From: Torreya grandis
Taxonomy: Eukaryota > Streptophyta > Pinopsida > Cupressales > Taxaceae
Direction: 5' to 3'
Assembly (NCBI GenBank): GCA_037957365.1
Contig: JARHVA010000593.1
Location: 3,097,501-3,161,500, forward strand
DNA length: 64,000 nucleotides
Positions 1-12,110 of this stretch are shown piece after piece. Positions within the stretch are counted from its first letter, which is position 1. Every line of letters begins with the position of its first letter. The notes under the pieces are model-generated. The model was not told the DNA's origin. It worked only from the letters and a program-made list of their open reading frames with translations, and ran no database searches. A program made the position numbers and the translations under genes.

Positions 1-849
1 ATGGAATGAGGTTTACATGAGACCTAAAAGTGAAATGAGGTCTAATAGAGGTATGATGGACCAAAGGGGACTCAATATTAATTTTAATAATGTTTATGAG
101 ATGTATTAAACCTATTTCATGGATGAATTAAGAGGTTAAGGGTGATTATCTGACCAAAAGGTATATGAATAAGGAATGGTATATATACAAGGCAATTTTA
201 GGCCTATTTGTGCAAGTAGAATAAATACAAATGAAAAATCACATTGTTGAGTAGAAGGAGGTATTATATATCATCATAAAATTTTATATTATCATTCATG
301 AAGATGTGATAGTGTGTCTACATATGAATATCAAGGTCATATGACCTAATCTATCTTGAAGAAATTTAGTTGAGTGAAGAGGCCTAGAAGGTAGTTTGAG
401 AAGTATAAGAGTGTGAAGAGATGAAGAGGTGGTCATAATTTATTGGTTTATAAATAATGTTTTCTAAATTTTATCAAAGAAATAAATTAGATAAGTTGGT
501 GATAAGTCATCTAGGGTTTTGGTGCATCCATGTAAGTGGGTGCTTGCTAAAGCTTAGTCAAATTGGTGCTTGGCTAGTTAGGGTTGGTGCTCCATGTGGA
601 GTTAGTACTTCACTAAATTTGGTGTTTGTATTATAGGACTATAGATAATTTATAGATATTAGTGGGTTTTATCCTCCTTAAGGGTTTCTCATATATTTTA
701 TGCATTCTTATGTTTCATGCTTATATGGATAGGTGCTTATACTTGTTATATCTATATGCTTGTTTGAATGGTTCATGATTGCTCAAGTGAAATATATATG
801 AAAGGTTTTGAAGAATGATTCACCCCCATCTTAGTCAATTTTGATTCCA
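1..849 (+). repeat. 5' LTR of gag-only element A (3' part only)
   Basis: This is the 3' end of a long LTR whose start lies left of the window. The opening bases match 6106 onward in the 3' LTR at 3453-6953 (same ATGAGGTCTAATAGAGG block). The segment runs collinearly to the same end, a short C tract then ATTCCA. It is also present reversed in element B. The LTR end is set at 849 because a tRNA-iMet-like primer site begins 5 bases later, the same spacing as in B. Confidence 0.8.
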
Positions 850-854
850 AAATT

Positions 855-866
855 TGGCATCAGAGT
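855..866 (+). other. Primer binding site of element A
   Basis: TGGCATCAGAGT lies 5 nt after the LTR end. It is close to the common plant Copia primer site TGGTATCAGAGC, complementary to the 3' end of initiator methionine tRNA. Two transitions separate it from that form. It would prime minus-strand DNA synthesis; here it is a fossil. Confidence 0.75.
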
Positions 867-916
867 AGGTCCTTTGAAGTATATCTAATAGCTTAAAGGA
901 GATCCTAAAAGAGAGG

Positions 917-2860
917 ATGACAAGTCAACAAGCTCAAGGTGATTTCTCTACTAGTAAGTCTCCATTATTCAACAAGACTAATTATGATTTTTATAACATC
1001 ATAATAAGGACATATCTAATGTCAATGGGCCATGAAATATGGCAATTATTTGTGTATGGATACACTCCACCTCTTGCTCCACCAACTAATGCACCAGGCA
1101 AGAAGGAAAGTGAGAGAAATTCCAAGGTAATGAATGCCATTCTATATGGCCTATCAGAGGCAGAGTTTGTGAAGGTGATGCATTGTGATTCAAATAAAGT
1201 GATATGGGAAAAATTTAAGACTATCTATGAAGGAGAAACCAAGGTAAATATGTCCAAGCTACAAACCCACCAAAGATATTTTGAAAGTCTGAAGATGAAA
1301 CCATTGCATCTTACCTATTGAAGGTTGATGAAGTTGTCAATGTCATTAGAGGATTAGGAGAAGAAGTGAAAGAGTCTATAGTTGTTCAAAAGGTATTGAG
1401 ATCACTAACTCTTAAGTTTGATTCTAAGGTGTCTAAAATATAAGAGATCCAAGATTTGGATAAGCTGAAGATTGATGGGATTCATGACATCTTGACTACC
1501 TATGAGATGAGAACAAATGAAGTAAGGCATCCTAAGAAGGAAGTAAAATTCAAAACTAAAAAAAAGTCAAAACCCAAGAAGGTCAAAGATGAAATATGTT
1601 TATATGTTAATGATGATAAAGTAATAGCTATGTTTTCTATGAAATTGAGGTTTAGATTTGGTGAGTATAAGGGTAAGTTGCCTTTCAAATGTTTTAACTA
1701 TAGTAAGATTGGTCACTTTGCATCTAAGTGTCCTAATAAGGATAAGACTAAGCACAATGAAGAAAATGATGAACATCATGGAGATGATAAGAAGTTTGAT
1801 AAGCCTAACAAAAAATTTTTTTTTTTAGGAAGTATGAAGGTAGTAAAGGGTCATTCAAGAACATGAAAATTTTCTATACCAAAGAAGATAATAACTCATT
1901 TGATGTATGACACAAGCACATATGATATTGATAATGATAGTAATGAACATGAACATGACAATAATGAAACATTATTCATGGCTATAGAAATAGAAAATGA
2001 GGGTTTATTAAAAGGGAAAGGCCTTTTGGATGATGAATAATTAGATGAAGAAGGGGTTAAAGTGAACCTTAAGGTAGAAATGGTGAGTATTTGAAGTTCT
2101 AAAGAATAAAGAATCATAAATTGAAGTAATTATTTAAGGACTATGAAGAGCATATTGGTTTGTTTAAGGAGACACTGACTAACACATCTAAGGACTATGA
2201 TGAGATCATTAATCAAATTGAAGCACAAATGGAGATATTCACTACTAGCTTAAAAGCTAAAGAGGAGGAATACACTAGGTATGGAACTAAATGGAATCTT
2301 TAGAAGCTAAGTTAGATCAAGTATCTAGAAATTTGAATACCTTTATGAAGTTTGAAAAGAGTACTTATGCTCCAGATAACATATTGAGTAGTCAGAAGTT
2401 TGTAATTGATAAGATAGGTCTTGGTTTCAAAGAAGACCAAAAGGAGGTAACTTAAGTCAAGGAGAAGGTTAATGAAGAAATGAAGGTCAACACAAAAAGA
2501 CCAACTAGATAACCTAATACTATGAGTTATGATAATTCATTCAATGGTTATTATTTTACATGCAATTAGTTTGGTCATATAACAAGAGAGTGTAGAAGAC
2601 CCTCTAAAAATGAATATGCTTAGAATAATGAAAAGAACAATAGTCAAGAAGAATGAATGAGGTAGTTTTCTACAGTTGTCATAATATGGGACACATTGAA
2701 AGATTCCTCCCTAATAGAGTTAGAAGGTCATCAAGTCAAAACAAGAGGTTTGAATCCCCTAGAGTGTAATAGAGAAGGCAAATGAATGTGTGGAAACCAA
2801 AGACAATAAAGGTGAGTCATGATCAGTTTATAAGCCCAAGTGGAGTATTTGCTATGATAT
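917..2860 (+). pseudogene. Decayed Copia-type gag (element A)
   Basis: The gag frame opens at 917 (MTSQQAQGDF...) and resembles Copia/UBN2-type gag. A K/S-P-L-F-N-K-T-N-Y start is followed by the 'D-E-T-I-A-S-Y-L' and 'V-L-R-S-L' blocks near 1297-1420. A first zinc knuckle at about 1680-1735 has its second Cys replaced by Tyr. An acidic stretch (about 1900-2080) and a coiled-coil-like stretch (about 2120-2450) follow, ending in an ILSSQKFVIDKIGLGF block typical of Sirevirus-like gag proteins. Two further decayed knuckles lie near 2555-2600 and 2665-2710. Frameshifts and TAA/TAG/TGA stops break it throughout. No protease, integrase or RT motif follows before the polypurine tract. Family placement is inferred from motifs and order, not from a search. 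Confidence 0.7.
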
Positions 2861-3438
2861 AACATAATTTAGATATGAAATCAAGTTAGGAATGTTCATT
2901 ATCAGCTTAGATTCTGTAACACATGGATGATGAAGAGGTCAATCCAAAGAGACTAATCAATCCTAAAAAGGATCTTAAAGGATGTTCAGTCTTATGAGAG
3001 CATGGAGATTTGGGAATATCATGAGTTTGTGTTATTTTAGTAACATATGGAAAGGGGTGACTCCATTAGGCTTCATGGAGACAATATTCAATTAGAATAA
3101 GCATGATGTATGCTTAGTTTTAGGGGGACTTATTTAAGTTGTTCTATGTTTCTAGTAGTTGGTAGTTAAGCATGACTTGTGTGTTAGATGGTTTGAGAAT
3201 TTAGTTGATTCATTTGGTGTGATCAAGTTGTGAAGTCAAAAGGGGAGCTTAGTAGCTCTAAGTTAATTTTTAAGTTTATGAAAATAGTTTATAAATAAGG
3301 AGAATGATTGGTTCCATAATTTTTATTATGTATGACCCTTTGGCATTAATGTCAAAGGGGGAGAAAGTTTAAGAAGGGAGATTGACTAGATTAGAGGAAG
3401 ATGTGAGTGATCAGATTGAAGAATATTTTTATATAAAT
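2861..3438 (+). other. 3' internal segment of element A, no pol
   Basis: Between the last gag motif and the polypurine tract I see no protease, integrase, RT or RNase H motif in any frame. Around 3337-3365 a 'TTTGGCATTAATGTCAAAGG' block followed by GGGAGAAAG resembles the C-terminal/3' end of Sirevirus-type elements. This suggests the gag 3' end was joined directly to the terminal untranslated region. Confidence 0.55.
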
Positions 3439-3452
3439 GAAAAAGGGGAGTT
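3439..3452 (+). other. Polypurine tract of element A
   Basis: A purine run (AAAAAGGGGAG then TTTG) sits immediately before TGTTGAAAAG. Element B has the matching arrangement AAAGGGGGAGTTTG before TGTTGGCATG. An alternative LTR start, TGTTGGCTGATG at 3540, also resembles the B terminus, so the boundary is uncertain by about 90 bp. Confidence 0.55.
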
Positions 3453-6400
3453 TGTTGAAAAGTTTTGAAATTTATGTCATTGATGTGACAAGGAATCAAT
3501 GTGACAAGAGATCATTTGAAGGCAACCTAATGATTCTTCTGTTGGCTGATGTCAAGCTTGATGTCAAGGTTTAGGTCATAGAGAGAATTTGAAGGAATCT
3601 TAATGATTATTATATAAGTTGATGTCAATATTATTAGAGTGGTGTGAGAGTGATATCTAATGAGTTTTATTATTTGATATCATTTAGGTAAGTATGTTTG
3701 AGTACTAGTTCTTAAGTACAAGGTGTCTTGAGAAGCCTAGTCTAGACCCTGTGAGATGGTGTGCATAGTGAAGTTTGGTGAAGTAAGTACGCATAAGATT
3801 TTTAGATTTTTTTTTGAATTGTGTGATCATGTAAATTAACTCTAGATACTTTCACCAGTGTTTCAAGGTTAGTTTTTAAGTTTCAATTACTTAAGAAACC
3901 TCGTCATGGTACTAGTCATAGTATGAAGAGACCTTGTGAGAAGGTATGAGTATGATGGCTTGGTGAGATGAGTGTACATAGGAATGAGTGGTTATATGAG
4001 GTTTATTAAGCATGTATTTGAATATTTTGATCACTTAGTAGAGTTTAAAGGTGAGCTTATAGGGGTAAGACCTTTAGTCCAAGTCTACAATTAGACCAAT
4101 TCTAAATCTTGCCTGACCTAATGAGGTATCATGAGTTGTTGTCAAGGCATATGAAGGATGTATAGATATGTTTAAGCATGAGAGAGGTTTTATGGAATGA
4201 TATTGATATGTAGATCATGAAATTGAGGTGTTAAGAGCATGAAAAAAGGCATGAAGGATAATTCAAGGCCTAGTGAGATATGAAGACTATGGTGTAGAGA
4301 GAGTATAAGCCTAATGGGGTATCATGATCAATTTCCAAGGATATTTTGATTAGGTGAGAATTTAAAAAGGTGATTCAAGTTTTTTTAATCTTATTCATGT
4401 ATTTTGAGGTCATGCTTTGCAAGAAAAAACATTAAAAGTAGTTTTTAGGTCTTTTGAGTATACAAAATGAAGGTATGCAAACCCTAAAAGGACTTTCAGG
4501 TGTTCATTGAAACATGTAACCTCTATATGGGAACTTTATATATTAATTATAGATGGGTAAGGGTCCTATATATTAACTATAAACATTATTTTTGGATTTA
4601 AGGGGCAATCCTTTATGAACAATCATTAACACCAAAACATGTGTTAAACCTCTCTAAAACCTTAAAAAGGACCTGATGTGAAATATATTGTTAAAAATAG
4701 CCCAAAATGGTCTCAAATTAATATAAAAAATATTATATCATGTATTAAACTCTCCCAAGTACATACAAATGATGGTAGTTAGTTAGATGAGAGAGAAAAT
4801 GCATAAATATAGGCTTATTTATGAAGAATTTGTTGTAATAGTTAAAAGTTGTATTAGACAAGGTTTGAAAATTGATTAAGGTTGAAATTGAGACACATAT
4901 TTTATTTCCTTGGTGATTTTTATATTGGTTCTAGTTATCAAGTGTACTAAATTGATAATACAAGTTAGTCAATCACTAACAGGCCTAATGGTACAAACAT
5001 TGAGAAACCCAGACAACAATGAGAGGATGATTAGGAATGGGTTATAATAATATAGTGATGAAACCAAGTGCATGAAGATGTTTTTTGGGATTATTATTTC
5101 CTATTAATTATTGGTATAAATCATTAAATTTAAGGATAATGGTGAAAATTATGAAGCCAAAATAGCTTGTTTAGCTCATTGAGGTCTATGTATAGTGAGG
5201 TCATAAGATTGGTCTACAAGACCAATATTTGACATTTAAAAATATGAAAGTTATATCTGATAATAGTATAATGTTCTCATATGATCATATAATTTCATAA
5301 TAAGTCTTTTAAATTTGTCATACAGGTGTTGAAGGTCAATGTCATCATGACTGTGCTTTAAGGTAAACTGACAATTTGGGGTAAGCAAGTTGCAGTAATG
5401 AGTTTGAGGCTCTATGCCTTGAGTTAATTTACCTAATGCATATGGTGTTTTCTTTTTATAATTTAAATTAGTGATCATGATTTTTTAAATATTATAAGTT
5501 AGTATATCAGGTTAAAATGTTGAATCTAAAATGGCTTGTCTGGTTTTGGTTTGACTGTGTAGTGAGGTCAAAAGATTGGTTTGCAAGAGAAATATTTGAC
5601 ATTAGAAATTATTATTATTGTATTTTAGAGTGGTATATATATGTAAAAGGAAATTTTTAAAGTATAAATTCTCATTCTAAGTGTTCTTTTAGGTGTTGAA
5701 GATCAAATTATTCATGATTGGATTTTGGAGTGTTCTCACAGTTCTGAGTGGGTTATTTGTAGAAAAGTGTTTGAATACTTTTGCGTTGAGTTGTGAAGTT
5801 TAAAAAACATGGTGATGTTTTTAAAGTCATGGATTTTATGTTAATTTGATTTATTTTCATGGTTATGTTACTAAATTATGTAAATTCTTCAATTTTGTTT
5901 AGCAGACTTTATGTAGGTTCACATGCCTAATTATGAACAATACTAATGGTGTGCTTCAAGTGGTTATTAGAGATAAAAAGTGTCATGGAAATAAGATAAG
6001 ATTTTTGGGGGTTTATTTTAGTGGTATATGATATGTTACTACCATTTTTAGAGTTTTAATATGTTCTAAGAAAGGCAAAGTGTAACGTGTCCTAAAGTAG
6101 ACCTAATGGAATTAGGTCTACATGAGACCTAAAAATGAAATGAGGTCTAATAGAGGTATGATGGACTAAAAGGGAATAATTTTTCATTTTAATAATGTTT
6201 ATGAGATTTAATAATACCTATTAAATGTCTACTAAATAGGTTAAGGGTGATTATCTGACCAAGAGGTATGTGAACAAGGAATGGTATATATACATGGCAA
6301 TTTTAGGCCTATTTGTACAAGTAGAGTGAATGAAAATGAAATAAAACATTATTGATAAGAAGGAGGTATTTTATATAATCATAGGAGTGTATAGGATTAG

Positions 6401-6953
6401 TCATGAATATCTGGAAATGTTTTTACGTATGAATATCAAGGTCATATGACCTAATCTATCTTAAAGAGATCTAGTTGAGCAAAGAGGCCTAAAAGGAAAT
6501 TTGAGAAGTATAAGAGTGTGAAGAGATGAAGAGGTAGTCATCATATATTGGTTGAGAAATAATTTATTATAAAGGTGATAAAATAAATTAGGTGGTTGAG
6601 TTGGTGATGAATCATCTAGGGGGTTAGTGCCTCCATGCAAGTGGGTGCTTCCTAAAGCCTAGTCAAGTGGGTGCTTGGCTAGTTGGGGTTGATGCTCCAT
6701 GTAGAGTTGGTGCTTCAATAAATTTAGTGTTTATATTATAAGATTATAGTAAATTTATAGATATCAATTATTTTTATTCCTCTTAAGGGTTTCCCATATA
6801 TGTGATGCATTTTTGTGTTTCATGCTTATGTGGATAAGTGCTTATGCTTGCTAGATCTATATGATTGCTTAAATGGTTCATGATTTCTCAAGTGAAATAG
6901 ATAGAAAAGGTTTTGAAGACTAATTCACCCCCTATTAGTAATTTTTTATTCCA
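3453..6953 (+). repeat. 3' LTR of gag-only element A (~3.5 kb)
   Basis: This long LTR is collinear with 1-849 at its 3' end and, reversed, with both LTRs of element B (42781-46208 and 48707-52150). It ends ATTCCA at 6953, as the other copies do, after a short C tract. No long reading frame is present. The + strand is G-rich and C-poor, the mirror of B. Flanking target-site duplication cannot be tested because the other end lies outside the window. Confidence 0.75.
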
Positions 6954-7921
6954 ATAACTACATCAAGTCATATCCAATGCAAAGGTCTCCCCTTATGTGA
7001 ATATATTCAGTAAATTTCTACTCTCTGCTAAGTGGGTTCTGGATGATGTCCATGACCTAGTATATTCTGTGGGTTCTCAACATCAGATCATGGGTATCTC
7101 TAGGAATGCTTTAAAAACTTAATAAAACCTCTTAGAGTATAAAATCACTTATTATTTTACCATGGTAGAAATTGGACTAATACTTAATATATATATGATG
7201 TCCTAAAGGACTAGGAAAAGAACCCAAATGCTAAATGGGTCAAATAGATAGATGCATAATCTTACACCAATTACACATTCAAAGAAGGGGTCCACATCAA
7301 TATGATATAACTAGATCAATTTTTTGGGGAATATACTGTGTACACGTTAACCTCTTATGAGTGCCCTTCTTCCACATGATCTTTAAGGGATATCAAGTCC
7401 TAAACCTTGGGGTGATCAGTTTTAAATTGAGTAAGGCAATAGGAGATGTCTAAGGGGGATAAATTTTTTATATGATAAGCTACTTGGTGGATGCACTCTA
7501 TGTAATGCACATATTCAAGCCTTATACACTTTTAGTCTGGGTTTCTAAAGGCATAATGGTCCATGTAGTTTCTTACAAACTATATGGCCACTATTACTGG
7601 AACCACATCTGAGAAATATACAAGTCCTTCTACCCAATGGTTTACATACACATCAATGAGGTAGCCATGCCTCAGATATCAAAGGAGATAAGGGAGTCTC
7701 TCACCCCTATTAATGACTATTGGCACTATAGAGAAGACACAATCATTTAAGTGGATGAAACCCTCAAAGGTCCCCTTCACTTACCCTATCAAGTCTCAAA
7801 CTAACTAGCAGAGTAGGAGATTGCCTACCAACTGGTTGAAGGTGTCTTCGATAACTACATTAGCCATTATTATATGGCTTAACAAACCTTCCCAATCATA
7901 ATAAAGCATGATATTTATAGG
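6954..7921 (+). pseudogene. Sequence D, left fragment (unrecognised, decayed coding-like)
   Basis: This is the gap between element A and element 1. Reading + strand frames gives coding-like stretches interrupted by stops, for example FLLSAKWVLDDVHDLVYSVG near 7018 and QLVEGVFDNYISHYY near 7828. I do not recognise the product. Its end at 7921 is the left target site of element 1, and the sequence resumes at 24467. It therefore belongs to the older sequence into which element 1 inserted. Confidence 0.4.
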
Positions 7922-9404
7922 TGTAGATGCTATTTTTATACACCCTTATGTATTAATGTGGTGCATCATCATGTTATCATGCCATCTCTAACATAATAGC
8001 TCCCATTCATAATTATTTGAAATAATTACATTTACCTCACCCATTTACCTTTAACATATAAGTTAATTAATCTATTACTATAATTAGATATTAATTAATC
8101 TTATTTACCCATCTAACCTCCAAACAAACTCATCCAACCTCCAAACAAACCCATCCTATGGTTTAAACAACCCAACAACTTTAAAACCATTCTTTACCCC
8201 CATAAACAACCCATTTGAATAGCCTAAGGATTAACTTCACCCATTTTGGAAAAATTGATGTCAATTCTCTGAGATTGACATTGATCTTACTAGAATGGTG
8301 TCACCATAAATATATAGTGAGCCTCCATGGCTCGAGATGACACTTTTGGACTTTGAAACTCTGCTAGAATTATCTTGGAACCTGTGTATAGACCTTATCA
8401 ACATTCTAATACCTTGTGTAACATCTATTCATGAGATTACAAAGGTATATTGAAGGTTTCTAAGCCTACTTTTGTGGTATCCTTTATCTACATGTTTTCA
8501 ACCATCCAAGGTTAGTATTACATGTTAATTTATTCCCATTTAAACTTTACAGTCTTTTGCATCTCTGTGCCATTGTGTACATTTGGTTTTCATCATTTTA
8601 TTAATATTTTAAGTCATTATTATCTTCTATTTTCATATTTTAAAATTTTACTTAAAATTGACGTTGATCCATCTAAATTGATGTTGATGTTGTAGGATCA
8701 CCATCGATCCCTGATAAACTATTAAACCAACCTTGAATTTTATTTTCATAAGATTCACAATCCTCAAAACTTGTTAAAATCTACATTCTATTTTTTGAAA
8801 ATATATCTTTTACATGTAGATGACTTTGCCTAGATTAAAACATGATATTATTAGCATATTTGATCTCCCCATTGTTCAATAACCTTTATTCATTGATCAA
8901 AGTGATATTGCCTTTGAATTAGGTCTTTGGATTGTGGTTTTCATACCTAATCAAGAAAGCATTAATGAATAATTATCTGCAATTCAAGAGAATGTCAATA
9001 TAGCTATAAAATTTTGGGATAATTAATTAATCATATTAATCTTGCTATATATTAGATATCTTTGGTGTTGTCTATTTGTTTCCTATTCATATATATCTTT
9101 TTAATTTCATGTTTATATATAAAATTAAATGTTAAATGTGGGCTGACATCCACCTAATGAAGCATACCACTTCTTGGGATTGGTTTCTTACCAAGAAACT
9201 CTTTCATCTTTCTATTAATTCATTTTCTTTATGAGTTCATGTGATTTGCAGGTCATTTCTCCCCAACCAAAGAGGAGTTCCCACAAGCTTGATCAATGGT
9301 GTGTAACCGATCTCCATCTCTAGGTAATCTTTAAAACCCTATATTTACTTTGTTTTTAGTATCTAATTAGACCACATTGAAATAAGTGAAAAAATACTAA
9401 AACA
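7922..9404 (+). repeat. 5' LTR of element 1
   Basis: 1,483 bp, starting TGTAGATGCTATTT and ending ACTAAAACA; collinear with 22976-24461. It holds two clusters of decayed GAYRTC-centred palindromes, at about 8254-8285 (ATTGATGTCAAT, ATTGACATTGAT) and 8655-8710 (ATTGACGTTGAT, ATTGATGTTGAT, CATCGATCC). These occupy positions comparable to clusters in the element 2 LTR. Confidence 0.85.
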
Positions 9405-9415
9405 TTCTATCATTC

Positions 9416-9433
9416 TGGCATGCCCGATGGGAC
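9416..9433 (+). other. Primer binding site of element 1
   Basis: TGGCATGCCCGATGGGAC begins 11 nt after the LTR end and is nearly identical to TGGCACACCCGGTGGGAC at 55767-55784 in element 2. Position and TGG start fit a tRNA primer site. I do not identify the tRNA with confidence. Confidence 0.65.
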
Positions 9434-10124
9434 ATCAAGTCTCATCTTTCTTATTAAAATTCAATTTTTTTAAATTTTTTCTCTTTCCCTTTATTTGTGT
9501 GAGTTCATCCAAATAACATCAAGTCTACATTTTATTTCCTTTTTAAGGTTAAAATAAATTGCATTCATTTTTGTCTACTTAAGTAATTCACATAAAATAA
9601 TCTAAGTGGTAAATTCATCATAGTCATCACTCTTTCACACACAAGCCAAATCACAGTCACAATAAACTCATCTAAACACTTGACATAAGGAAATTGATGG
9701 GGATTTCATCAACTCACAACAACCTTCTTCTTGATGATCTCACTTATATTTCACCACCAAGGGGAGGACCAACTCAGTTCTCTGGCTAAGTATAATCTCT
9801 AGACTATCACTATATCTTGGCTAAGCATCCACACTGAATATGGGATTATGATGTGAGGGGAGCAAGCCCCAAGTACCAAGCCACGTATTGGTACCAATAC
9901 ATATTTATTTTGAGTGCTAAAACAAAACACCCAAAACCATCCTTAGATTACCATTTTATTAGGACCCTCGTTATCCTTTTTTTCTTTATTTCTTCTCACA
10001 TCTTAAAATTAAAAAGATAAAAACTTTTTGGGATGACTTTAGTTTGTGCATCTTTCATCTATAATTAAAAGCAAGATAATTCAAAAAGAAATTGTTGTTT
10101 TTTTTAAATTTTATTTTCTATATC
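9434..10124 (+). other. Untranslated leader of element 1
   Basis: Between primer site and gag there is no reading frame. Two blocks are well preserved in the element 2 leader although the rest has diverged: CCACCAAGGGGAGGACC at about 9754-9770, and GTGAGGGGAGCAAGCCCC at 9853-9870. The second can fold as a GGGG/CCCC hairpin with loop AGCAAG. The position suggests an RNA signal such as packaging or dimerisation; that is inference. Confidence 0.6.
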
Positions 10125-12110
10125 ATGGTTTTGACTAGGCATCAGTCAAAGAAAGAATCCAAAGTGGGTGTCATGTCCTCTCTTATGGAACATACACCTA
10201 GTCCCTCCTCTACCCCTGAGTCCTTTAAGAATCCTATGTTCCTACACTTTTATTCTCAAGGATATCCTTCATTTATGAAAATATTAGATAATAACCAAAT
10301 TGATCTCAATTACTACCTTAGTAATCAAGCAATACACATTCCTCCTTCCCCTCATACCCAAGATTCTTGATATTTATACGAGATGCCTTTAGAAGAAACT
10401 GAAAAAATTGAAGGATTTACCATGGCCATGGTATCCTTTTTCATCGACTCTCTTCCATCTAGTTCTAATATCTAAATGATGAAACCTTTATAAAGCCAAC
10501 CACCTATAGTATCTACCAATTCTCCAACCCCCATTACTTAGACTCAAAATAGGCTTATACCACTTAGCCTATAACCACTATTCCTCCCCAAACATTAGTG
10601 GTGTCAATCCCTATAAGTCTCCCAATCATAAAAAAGAGTCTAGCATACAATTATCAAGCTCTAAAACACACAAAATAAATCCTCATACACAATAAATCCC
10701 TCTCACACAACAAATTCCTTATACACAACAAATCCCTCATACACAACAAATCCCTCCAACACGCCCTCCCCAATAGTACATCTCCTCGACTACCTAATAC
10801 GTGGCTTCATCAAAACCATTGGTGACTACTTACTTCAAATACTACACAAAACATAATATTCTGTTAAATATCTTATAATATGTAGTGGCATCCCAACCCA
10901 TTATGTCAACTATAATTGAATACCTTTCCTCACAACCCCTGTCTACTTCCTTGCCAAATTATCAAACTCTTCAGCAAGGTGTCTTAGGGAATGTGCCTCA
11001 GAATAACACCTAAGAAAACCTCATAAACATCCTTATGAATATAATGGATAATTTGGAAGCTTCTACTTCCAGACACATTACTATGCTCACATATGAGAAA
11101 ATTTATAATGAGCCTATCCACCCATTTGTTCCCATTCGAATGTATCCCTCACAATGGGAACTTCCCAATTTTACTAAGTTTTAGAACAAAGAATATCCCC
11201 AAAAACATCTTAGAGCTTTTCAACATGTGTATTACCTTATAACACATGATGATGTGTTACTACTTAGGACATTTCCTATGTCGCTAGTAGGGGCTGCATT
11301 AGATTGGTACAACTCTATCCCTCAACATTCACTCTTTTCCTTTAGATAATTGGACCAAATTTTCTTAGAACACTTTTCAATCAAAATTGCTCAAAAAGTG
11401 ACTATCATAGATTTATAGGTCATTTGATAATTTGAAGATGAATCCATGTCAGAATTTATAGTTCATTGGCATAGCCTAATCAACCAATTAACCTTTTCCT
11501 TAACATAACTTGAATTAATTGAATTATTTTCATGCTCTTGCGTAAAGCATATATCATCTATGTTACAAATTCAAACCTTTAAGACTTTTGATGAAGCTAT
11601 TACCATGGCACGTAAACTCAAAATTCATGGCATTGAAGAGGGAAAAATTAAGTTACACAATAAAAACTTCAAACATAAGCCCTCAAAAAAATAATAATAA
11701 TCATAAACCAAAAGGGGTAGAAAATGTTATTATTTTAAAAACTTCTCCCCCTCAAACACCCAATAAATTAGGACCATCCACTTCTCGAACACAACCACCT
11801 ATGGGCCTTACTCATTTTCCCCCTAGGAAATATACCCCTTTAGGAAAGCCTTACACTTTTGTATTGGATAAAATCCTAAAAACAACCATTTTTGAACTCC
11901 CCCAAATTAGATTAATTGATGATACACATCCTAAACCCACCTAGTATAAAGAAGATGAGTTATGTGCCTATCACAGGGTAAAAGGACATGACATATAATG
12001 ATACCAATCCTTTAAATTATTGGTATAAAACCTCATTGACAAGGGAGACCTTCAGTTGGGCAATCCAAATGCTCTTCCCAACCAATCTTTAGATATTTTT
12101 AGATAGTCAT
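10125..12110 (+). pseudogene. Ty3 gag (element 1), decayed
   Basis: I place the start at 10125 (MVLTRHQSKKESK) because element 2 has the similar MDLTHSQAKS at its gag start. The N-terminal 300 residues are Ser/Thr/Pro/Gln-rich. The conserved retrotransposon gag core follows at about 11100-11650: 'QWELPNFTKF', 'AFQHVYYLITHDDVLLL', 'RTFPMSLVGAALDWYNS', 'FLEHFSIKIAQKVTI' and 'KHISSML'. It matches element 2 gag block by block. Stops are mostly TAA/TAG where Gln is expected, with a few frameshifts. After about 11650 the frame continues through a Lys/Asn/Pro-rich tail and a 'DKGDLQLGNPNALPN' block near 12040. Gag would form the virus-like particle. Confidence 0.8.
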
